Assembly (NCBI GenBank): GCA_903906615.1
Contig: CAIVKT010000730.1
Span: 1-7,617, forward strand
Direction of reading: 5' to 3'
From: an uncultured Bacteroidota bacterium
GTDB lineage: Bacteria > Bacteroidota > Bacteroidia > Chitinophagales > Chitinophagaceae
DNA: 7,617 bases
Below are positions 1-4,710 of the stretch, piece by piece (the first letter of the stretch is position 1; each line of letters starts with the position of its first letter). A model generated the notes under the pieces. That model was not told where the DNA came from, made no database searches, and saw only the letters and a list, made by a program, of their open reading frames with translations. The position numbers and the translations under genes are program-made.

Positions 1-584
1 CGATCTGTAAGATAGATATTGAATTGGGGGCGCACGCTAATACGAACATCAACCACATCAACAACTTTGTGAACGGGCTGGCTAATACCAGCAACAACGA
101 TAGTTACACATTCGGCATAGACCTGAACAGGAACAAGGAGAAAAAGTATGAGTTCCGTTTTGAGCCATCAGTTACCTACAATGATAACACAGCTACTGTA
201 AGCACCTTCAGCACCCGGTATTGGTCGAACGATAATGACTTCTCTGGCTCTGTGCAGTTGCCGGGCAAATTTGAGATCAGCAGCAATGTTGATTTCATCT
301 TCCGCCAGAAGACGATCGTATTTGATAACAACACCAACGTGATCAAATGGAATGCGTATGTGAGCAAGAAATTCCTGAAGAACAGCCAGTTGGAACTGAG
401 GGCATCTGTGTTCGATATCCTCAATCAGAACATCGGCTACAGCCGCAACGCCCAGGGTACTATGATCACGCAGAATGATTACAACACCATACGCCGCTAT
501 GGTATGATCAACCTGATCTGGAATTTCACGCACACACCGGCAGGCGCACCGGCAGCGCCTGCAGGTGGCATAATGATACACTAA
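1..584 (+). CDS. Outer-membrane beta-barrel protein, TonB-dependent-receptor type (3' end only)
   Basis: This is the C-terminal part of a larger gene. The frame is open to the left edge of the window, so the TTG near base 24 is not a real start and the N-terminus is missing. The visible 190 or so residues consist of short alternating polar/hydrophobic strands rich in N, T, Y and F (for example YTFGIDLNRN, YEFRFEPSVTY, FEISSNVDFIF, IKWNAYVSKKF), as expected for transmembrane beta-strands. A 'ASVFDILNQNIGYSR' segment and a final 'RYGMINLIWNF' strand are typical of the Bacteroidota outer-membrane barrel family that carries a carboxypeptidase-like N-terminal domain. After the last strand there is an unusual Ala/Pro/Gly tail instead of a terminal aromatic residue. 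The role is probably uptake or surface function at the outer membrane; the substrate cannot be inferred. The GLPGLI gene begins 18 bp downstream and is probably co-transcribed. Confidence 0.8.
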   Translation, partial: ICKIDIELGAHANTNINHINNFVNGLANTSNNDSYTFGIDLNRNKEKKYEFRFEPSVTYNDNTATVSTFSTRYWSNDNDFSGSVQLPGKFEISSNVDFIFRQKTIVFDNNTNVIKWNAYVSKKFLKNSQLELRASVFDILNQNIGYSRNAQGTMITQNDYNTIRRYGMINLIWNFTHTPAGAPAAPAGGIMIH

Positions 585-602
585 CCTTAATAACACTATT
601 GT

Positions 603-1349
603 ATGCAACAGCTATTTTTGATACTTACGGTTCTCATTTGCCTATCCACAGGCACAAAAGCACAGTACACCACTGCGGGCAAAATAGAGTATGAGCGCAA
701 AGTGAACATCTATGCCCAGATGGAAGAGATGGGTGATGAGAACGAGTGGTTTGAAAAGATAAAATCGCAGATACCGAAATTCCAGAGCTCCTTTTTTGAT
801 ATGGTATTTGATACGGCACGCAGCATATACAAGCCGGGAAAGGAAGCGCCGGGTACCAATACTTTTAAGATGTTTGGCGGCGGCCCGGCCACAGAGAATA
901 TAGTGCTTACCGATTTTGTAGCCAGCAAAGTAAAGGCGCAGAAAACCATCTACGAACAAAAATTTATGGTAGAGGACTCGGCGCGCAAGATAGACTGGGT
1001 GGTGAAAGATGAGCTACGCACCATAGCCGACTACAAATGCCACAAAGCTGTAGGCCGCATATGCGACTCAGTATATGTAGTGGCGTTTTATACCGAAGAT
1101 ATAGTGGTGAGCGGTGGCCCCGAAATGTTTGGCGGCCTGCCCGGCATGATCATGGAGCTGGCCATACCCCGCCTGCATACCACATGGACGGCGGATAAAG
1201 TAGAGTTGGTACCACCAAAAGAAACAGACTTCACAATGCCTGATAAAGGGAAAAAAGTAACCGAGAAAGAATTGTACGAAACGGTGAAAACCAGCTTTAA
1301 AGATTGGGGAAAGATGGCACCGAGGAATATTTGGTGGACGGTGTTGTAA
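603..1349 (+). CDS. GLPGLI family protein, exported
   Basis: A 248-residue protein with an N-terminal signal peptide: a hydrophobic stretch over residues 4-14, then STGTKA with likely signal-peptidase I cleavage after Ala20, before Gln21. The diagnostic motif is GGLPGMI at residues 177-183, a one-residue variant of the GLPGLI signature that names the family. It is preceded by 'YKCHKAVG' and 'VVAFYTEDIVVSGGP', which match the usual order of conserved blocks (a Cys-containing strand, an aromatic-T-x-x-I strand, then GLPG). The family has no established biochemical function; it occurs in Bacteroidota and is often found beside outer-membrane barrel or TonB-receptor genes, as here. The ATG at 603 is chosen because it gives an intact signal peptide directly after the upstream stop. 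No Shine-Dalgarno sequence is apparent. The product is probably periplasmic or outer-membrane associated. Confidence 0.9.
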   Translation: MQQLFLILTVLICLSTGTKAQYTTAGKIEYERKVNIYAQMEEMGDENEWFEKIKSQIPKFQSSFFDMVFDTARSIYKPGKEAPGTNTFKMFGGGPATENIVLTDFVASKVKAQKTIYEQKFMVEDSARKIDWVVKDELRTIADYKCHKAVGRICDSVYVVAFYTEDIVVSGGPEMFGGLPGMIMELAIPRLHTTWTADKVELVPPKETDFTMPDKGKKVTEKELYETVKTSFKDWGKMAPRNIWWTVL

Positions 1350-1377
1350 CTTCGATAATTGTTCTAAATCAACTCTT

Positions 1378-1827
1378 ATGAAATACTCAGTCTTGCTTCT
1401 TTTATTTATGATTGCATGTAACTGCGCTTATGGACAAGATAATTGCTGGGATAAAGACGATGAAGCAAAGATAGAGCGGCATAGGTACATGAGAGGAGAC
1501 TCGGTGCTACTGAAAAAAATATACGCTACTGAGGAATACAAATCTGCGCTAAAAAAGACCGAAAAAGAAGATAGTGTTCTGGTCATGATGTTTCCCGTAA
1601 GATTTGATGCATATAATACGAATCAATTAATAGAACTTCGCATTGAAAATATAGAAAGAATATCTGGCCGCCGTGCTTTTTACGTGCTTTTTGACGCTCA
1701 AAAAGAAGAGATCATTTCTATCAGCCAAGATTTGCAAGAGGGCATATTCCGTGGGATGGGTGCCGGAAGACAAGTTGACCCTAAATTTTTATACCTGTTT
1801 CAAAAACAAACACCTGCAAAAAAATAG
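1378..1827 (+). CDS. Hypothetical exported protein, 149 residues
   Basis: I do not recognise this protein. It starts with MKYSVLLLLFMIACNCAYGQ, a clear export signal. Cleavage could be by signal peptidase I after AYG, before Gln20. 'MIAC' gives a weak lipobox alternative at Cys14. The mature part is charged (many K, E, D), begins with a Cys-containing 'DNCWDKDDEAK', and has a central strand-rich section (VLVMMFPVRF, LIELRIENIE, AFYVLFDAQ), so a small periplasmic alpha/beta domain is likely. It lies 28 bp after the GLPGLI gene on the same strand and may share its transcript. Its codons are visibly more A-rich (AAA, AGA, ATA) than those of the neighbouring barrel, GLPGLI and clpC genes, which hints at recent acquisition or relaxed selection. 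The reading frame, signal peptide and ATG support a real gene; the function is unknown. Confidence 0.7.
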   Translation: MKYSVLLLLFMIACNCAYGQDNCWDKDDEAKIERHRYMRGDSVLLKKIYATEEYKSALKKTEKEDSVLVMMFPVRFDAYNTNQLIELRIENIERISGRRAFYVLFDAQKEEIISISQDLQEGIFRGMGAGRQVDPKFLYLFQKQTPAKK

Positions 1828-1828
1828 T

Positions 1829-2548
1829 CTATCCATATATCTCCACATGCACATCCTTCTTATCATATCCTAACTCCAGTATGCGGTGTTTGGCTTCGTC
1901 TATCATCTCGCGCCAGCCGCAGAGCATAAAGGCCGCGGGGGCTTTGTCTTTACAGAGGTCTTCGTATACTTGGTGCACATATCCCTTTCGGCCTTCCCAC
2001 TCGGCGCGGGATAGTACGGGGTGGTAATGAAAGCCCGGCATTTTATCTTCCAGCCCTCTCATCTCTTCTTCATAGAGCAGCCCCTCGCGGGTGCGGGTGC
2101 CGTATATCAGGTGTATGTTCTTATGTGGTGCGCCGGTGTGGTGCATATACAGCAGCATGCTACGGAATGGCGCGATGCCCGTGCCGGTGCAAACGAGGTA
2201 CACATCTTTTTCATGCACCTCGGGCGGGGTTACAAACACGCCCTGCGGCCCCCGCAGTGTAAAGGTGCTGCCGACCGCTATCTCTTTAAAAATATACTCC
2301 GATGCCAGGCCTCCATCCACAAAAGCTATAAGCAATTCTATAACGTTGCTGTCATCGGGCATGGAGGCTATGCTGTAGCTGCGCCAGCGTTTGTTGCGCT
2401 GCTCGTGTATGGGCATATCCAGCGTTACAAACTGGCCGGGCTTAAAGTGGAATGATTCTGCCTCGCTGATCTGCACCCAATACCGTCGTGTGTTGGGCGT
2501 TACCTGCTCCATGCGTATTACCGTTCCTGTTTGCCATTGTGGTACCAT
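1829..2548 (-). CDS. FAD/NAD(P)-binding oxidoreductase, ferredoxin-NADP reductase family
   Basis: A 239-residue flavoprotein with the two-domain ferredoxin-NADP+ reductase fold. In the N-terminal FAD barrel, FKPGQFV (35-41) and the flavin-binding RSYS motif (56-59) are present, followed by GGLASEY (79-85) and the strand LRGPQGVF (98-105). The C-terminal nucleotide domain shows CTGTGIAPFRSM (120-131), YGTRTREGLLY (149-159), PVLSR (177-181) and LCGWREMIDEA (209-219). The last has Trp where the usual family motif is CGNPxM. The chain ends in EIYG, close to the terminal aromatic-Gly typical of bacterial reductases. There is no 2Fe-2S ferredoxin domain, so it must pass electrons between NAD(P)H and a separate carrier or acceptor, which cannot be identified here. 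It lies 38 bp downstream of rnz on the same strand and is probably in one operon. The start is an ATG at 2548. Confidence 0.88.
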   Translation of the reverse strand: MVPQWQTGTVIRMEQVTPNTRRYWVQISEAESFHFKPGQFVTLDMPIHEQRNKRWRSYSIASMPDDSNVIELLIAFVDGGLASEYIFKEIAVGSTFTLRGPQGVFVTPPEVHEKDVYLVCTGTGIAPFRSMLLYMHHTGAPHKNIHLIYGTRTREGLLYEEEMRGLEDKMPGFHYHPVLSRAEWEGRKGYVHQVYEDLCKDKAPAAFMLCGWREMIDEAKHRILELGYDKKDVHVEIYG

Positions 2549-2562
2549 GTGTGTGGTATAAG

Positions 2563-2579
2563 TGTATCCTAAAGATACA
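2563..2579 (-). other. Small hairpin between rnz and the FNR gene
   Basis: The 38-bp gap between the rnz stop and the oxidoreductase start holds a perfect 6-bp inverted repeat (TGTATC, 5-nt loop, GATACA) with one possible extra G-U pair. There is no U-tract after it on the minus strand, so it does not look like an intrinsic terminator. It could be an mRNA processing or stability element between the two cistrons, or chance. It ends 14 bases before the downstream ATG. Confidence 0.35.
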
Positions 2580-2586
2580 TCAACTA

Positions 2587-3489
2587 TTACACTTCGTAAG
2601 CGGTTCCTTCGGCGCTCACCAGCACATTAGGGAAAATGGCAGCAGCTTCTTCACGGAAAGGCTCCAGCTCTTTGTAGCGCGAGGAGAAATGCCCGAGCAG
2701 CAATTGCCTGGCATTGGCCAGCTTGGCAAGTTGCGCTGCCTGCGCGGCAGTGCTGTGGTAGCGCGCCACAGCCTTTGCTTTATCGGCCTCCAGGTAGGTG
2801 CATTCGTGGTATATAGTGTCCGCGCCCTGTATCACCGGCAGGTAGGCTTCGCTGTAGAGGGTATCGGCACAGTAGGCATATTTCTTTACGGCGGGGCCAT
2901 CGGCTGTTACCCATTCATTCTTTACCAGCAGGCCGTCTTTACGTTCATAGTCTTCGCCTTTTTTCAGATGCTCGTACCAGGATGAAGGTATTTCGTATTC
3001 CCGGCATTTATCGGGTAGTAGCTTTCTGCCCCTTGTTTTGCGCTCTACCAGGAAACCGTGGCATTGTATGCGGTGATCTACCGGGAAACAGGTAACACTG
3101 AAAGCGCTATCGTCTACCAGCAGTGCAGTGGTATCGGGCAGAGGATGAAAATAGAAGGGGTAAGACAGCACATTATCGGCCACGGCCAGTATGCTTTCTA
3201 TGATCGGCTTCAGCGGCCCAGGGGCGTAAAGGTGCAGGGGTGCGGTACGGCCCAGCAGGCTCATGCTCGTAATAAGGCCCGGCAGGCCAAAATAATGATC
3301 GCCATGCAGGTGGCTGATGAATATGTGGTGCATACTGCGCCAGCGCAGGTCGTACTTCTGCATTTGTATCTGTGTGCCTTCGCCGCAGTCTATAAGCAGC
3401 ACCTCGCCATACACAGATACTGCCTGTGCCGTGGGGTGCCTGCCATAAGCGGGTAGCGCCGAATTATTACCAAGTATAGTGACCTTCAA
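2587..3489 (-). CDS. rnz: Ribonuclease Z (tRNA 3' endonuclease)
   Basis: RNase Z is a zinc metallo-beta-lactamase-fold endonuclease that removes the 3' trailer from tRNA precursors in the cytoplasm. All expected metal ligands are visible: HLHGDH at 60-65 (His60, His62, Asp64, His65), His139 in PVDHRIQCHGF, Asp209 in YCADT and His267 in LLLGHFSSRY. The catalytic-region His245 lies in RYHSTAAQAA, and the N-terminus reads TILGNNSALP as in the family. At 300 residues it is the usual length of the short bacterial form. The start is a TTG at 3487-3489: an in-frame stop lies at 3508-3510 with no ATG in between, and the family-conserved sequence begins immediately after. A perfect -7 box lies 40 bp upstream. 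It is probably the first gene of an rnz-FNR unit, and is separated from the STAS gene by hicAB. Confidence 0.95.
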   Translation of the reverse strand: MKVTILGNNSALPAYGRHPTAQAVSVYGEVLLIDCGEGTQIQMQKYDLRWRSMHHIFISHLHGDHYFGLPGLITSMSLLGRTAPLHLYAPGPLKPIIESILAVADNVLSYPFYFHPLPDTTALLVDDSAFSVTCFPVDHRIQCHGFLVERKTRGRKLLPDKCREYEIPSSWYEHLKKGEDYERKDGLLVKNEWVTADGPAVKKYAYCADTLYSEAYLPVIQGADTIYHECTYLEADKAKAVARYHSTAAQAAQLAKLANARQLLLGHFSSRYKELEPFREEAAAIFPNVLVSAEGTAYEV

Positions 3490-3528
3490 AATCTTAATGT
3501 TATTTTTTTACTCCTAAAAATATTATAC

Positions 3529-3557
3529 CAAAAGTATTTTGTTTAAGGGAGAAACAG
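3529..3557 (-). promoter_or_regulatory. Putative rnz promoter, Bacteroidota type
   Basis: On the minus strand, TACTTTTG (3536 to 3529) is a perfect match to the Bacteroidota -7 consensus TAnnTTTG. Transcription would begin about 3522 and leave a leader of roughly 30 nt before the TTG start of rnz. Upstream at suitable spacing there is only a partial -33 element (ACTG at 3558-3555 instead of TTTG). The assignment rests mainly on the -7 box. It lies between rnz and the hicA palindrome, so rnz would not depend on the distant STAS gene for transcription. Confidence 0.45.
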
Positions 3558-3571
3558 TAACTGGGTGTATG

Positions 3572-3594
3572 TAAATATAGGTCACCTGTATTTA
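3572..3594. promoter_or_regulatory. 23-bp palindrome upstream of hicA, candidate operator
   Basis: Two 11-base arms flank a central C at 3583: left arm TAAATATAGGT, right arm ACCTGTATTTA. Ten of the eleven position pairs are complementary; the exception is T3578 against G3588. It sits 30 bp before the hicA TTG start and immediately upstream of an imperfect -7-like box (AAAATTTG, 3596-3603), the expected place for an autorepressor site of a toxin-antitoxin operon. It also lies on the far side of the rnz promoter and could influence both genes. It is not followed by a T-tract, so a terminator is unlikely. The operator role is inferred from symmetry and position only. Confidence 0.6.
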
Positions 3595-3624
3595 AAAAAT
3601 TTGTTCAACTGAATATTACACGTT

Positions 3625-3813
3625 TTGAAAGTCAAAGAAATTATTGCAATCGTAAAGGCAGATGGATGGTACTTTAAACGCCAGAAAGGTAGCCATAAAG
3701 TTTATTTGCACCCTGTAAAGAAAGGAATTGTAGTAGTACCTGATCATGGTGCGAACTTGGATTTGGCACCAGGTACCGAAAACAGCATATTGAAACAAGC
3801 TGGTCTAAAATAA
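3625..3813 (+). CDS. hicA: HicA-family mRNA interferase toxin (type II TA)
   Basis: A 62-residue protein with the complete HicA double-stranded-RNA-binding-like fold: VKEIIAIVKADGWYFKRQKGSHKVYLHP, then a beta-strand KKGIVVVPDHG, and the family C-terminus PGTENSILKQAGLK. His24 in KGSHKVY is the conserved catalytic histidine of the family. HicA cleaves mRNA and tmRNA and stops growth until HicB binds it. The only usable start is TTG at 3625: an in-frame TGA lies at 3610-3612 and there is no ATG, while the protein from this point has the full normal length. The non-ATG start and lack of a Shine-Dalgarno sequence suggest modest translation. It lies 35 bp before hicB in the usual toxin-first order, and the pair is opposite to its rnz and STAS neighbours. 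Confidence 0.92.
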   Translation: MKVKEIIAIVKADGWYFKRQKGSHKVYLHPVKKGIVVVPDHGANLDLAPGTENSILKQAGLK

Positions 3814-3848
3814 TTTTCTCTTTACTAATTATTTTGTAATTTTAAACT

Positions 3849-4133
3849 ATGAACGCAAGTGATTATCTCATTGTTATTGAACCCACTAATACCGGGTTTT
3901 CAGCATACAGTCCTGATTTGGATGGGTGTATCACTGTTGGCGAAACGGTTGAGCAAACAAAAAGTAACATGGAAGAAGCTATAGAGCTATATCTTGAAGA
4001 ACTTCAGGAAGCTGGTATGAATCTTCCGTTACCATCAAATTTAAAAGATCAGATCAATTCCATAGGAGATTTACAAAGTGGTACTTTTATCGCTTTCGTT
4101 CCAAACCATCATATGCCTGCAAAATCAGCATAG
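3849..4133 (+). CDS. hicB: HicB-family antitoxin, short form
   Basis: A 94-residue antitoxin paired with the HicA toxin upstream. Residues 5-56 show the HicB partial RNase-H-like fold: YLIVIEPTNTGFSAYSPDL, DGCITVGET (25-33) and the helix VEQTKSNMEEAIELYLEELQEAG. This domain binds HicA and blocks its active site. Many HicB proteins carry an additional C-terminal ribbon-helix-helix or helix-turn-helix domain for operator binding. Here only about 38 residues follow the fold (LPLPSNLKDQINSIGDLQSG, then TFIAFVPNHHMPAKSA) and I see no recognisable DNA-binding motif. The gene starts at an ATG, in contrast to the TTG of hicA, which could favour antitoxin over toxin. The frame ends 5 bp before the stop of the convergent STAS gene, with no terminator between them. 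Confidence 0.9.
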   Translation: MNASDYLIVIEPTNTGFSAYSPDLDGCITVGETVEQTKSNMEEAIELYLEELQEAGMNLPLPSNLKDQINSIGDLQSGTFIAFVPNHHMPAKSA

Positions 4134-4138
4134 ACGAT

Positions 4139-4513
4139 TTACTCCTCATTAAAAAGGTCCCTTTCCAGTATTTCCATGCTTATAATGTCTATGGCCTCAT
4201 CCATTCGGGGTGCCAGGTTGATGATAAAGTCCTCATCTTCGTCCCTTATGGCCTTGGTGATCTCGTCATTGGCCTTGGTGTATACAAAAGACAGGTCCAT
4301 ATCATAGCTTACACCTTGCAGGGCTATCAGCTCGCTTACGCAGGTTTTTTCTATTGTTTTACAATTTTCGAGGTCCACAATAAAGTTATTACTGCCGCTT
4401 TGCCTCATTTCTTCGCACTTTGCGCCCAGTGCACCTGTCATTTTAGCATCTATTACCTCATTTAGTGGCGTAATTATTGTAAAAGTATCTTTGGTATCAA
4501 TTTTGAAATCCAT
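4139..4513 (-). CDS. STAS-domain protein, anti-sigma-factor-antagonist-like, degenerate phosphosite
   Basis: A 124-residue single-domain protein with the STAS pattern: strand FKIDTKDTFTIITP, a helix DAKMTGALGAKCEEMRQSG, the core strand NNFIVDLENCKTIEKT (42-57), a following helix and strand DLSFVYTKA, and a C-terminal helix AIDIISMEILERDLFNEE. In classical anti-anti-sigma factors the segment after the 'DL' strand reads D-S-S-G, and a Ser is the switch that is phosphorylated. Here the corresponding residues are Glu55, Lys56, Thr57 and Cys58, so the usual serine is absent. From memory, Bacteroidota often place a STAS protein with a similar '...MEEIERELN' end next to rnz. The start is set at the ATG at 4513; a TTG 24 bases further upstream is possible but adds no conserved sequence. 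It is divergent from clpC. No partner sigma or kinase gene is in the window. Confidence 0.75.
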   Translation of the reverse strand: MDFKIDTKDTFTIITPLNEVIDAKMTGALGAKCEEMRQSGSNNFIVDLENCKTIEKTCVSELIALQGVSYDMDLSFVYTKANDEITKAIRDEDEDFIINLAPRMDEAIDIISMEILERDLFNEE

Positions 4514-4625
4514 TAGTAGCAGTATTTGTACGGTCAACGTTTTTAAGAGCGTTTAAAAATAACAATTCTCTCCAAGACTTTCACCCGTATATATTATGGA
4601 GGTGTTTTTGCCGGTGGCCTTTTAT

Positions 4626-4647
4626 TTATTGATAGCGCTATAAATAA
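4626..4647. promoter_or_regulatory. 22-bp palindrome in the STAS-clpC divergent region, candidate operator
   Basis: The centre is a perfect 10-bp palindrome ATAGCGCTAT (4632-4641). It is extended on each side by TTATT / AATAA with one mismatched pair (G4631 against A4642), so 10 of 11 pairs match. The site lies 63 bp before the clpC ATG and 112 bp before the STAS ATG, in the 197-bp shared upstream region, which is otherwise AT-rich. It does not match CIRCE (the HrcA site) or the CtsR heptad repeat known for clpC in Firmicutes. No convincing TAnnTTTG promoter was found for either gene; TAACTTTA at 4679-4686 is one base off the consensus but has no -33 partner. Confidence 0.5.
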
Positions 4648-4710
4648 TGAGAATACCCAAATACTGATTTGAAATCGTTAACTTTATTCATTAAAACAAG
4701 CTTTATTACG

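Noticed and set aside
1829..3489. Long plus-strand open frames opposite the FNR and rnz genes (2021-2455, 2488-2985, 3058-3456)
   Set aside because: They are shadows of the strongly supported minus-strand genes and show no domain signatures of their own.
4540..4559. Inverted repeat TTTTTAA / TTAAAAA upstream of the STAS gene
   Set aside because: Composed only of A and T with 7-base arms; readily expected by chance in an AT-rich intergenic region.
4596..4643. Short hydrophobic open frame (MEVFLPVAFYLLIAL) upstream of clpC
   Set aside because: Only 15 codons, no ribosome signal, and it overlaps the palindrome. It is most likely a chance frame in AT-rich DNA; nothing shows a leader peptide or attenuator.
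4669..4710. Upstream TTG extension of clpC by 14 residues
   Set aside because: The added residues have no similarity to Clp N-domains, and the ATG at 4711 starts directly before the conserved N-terminus.
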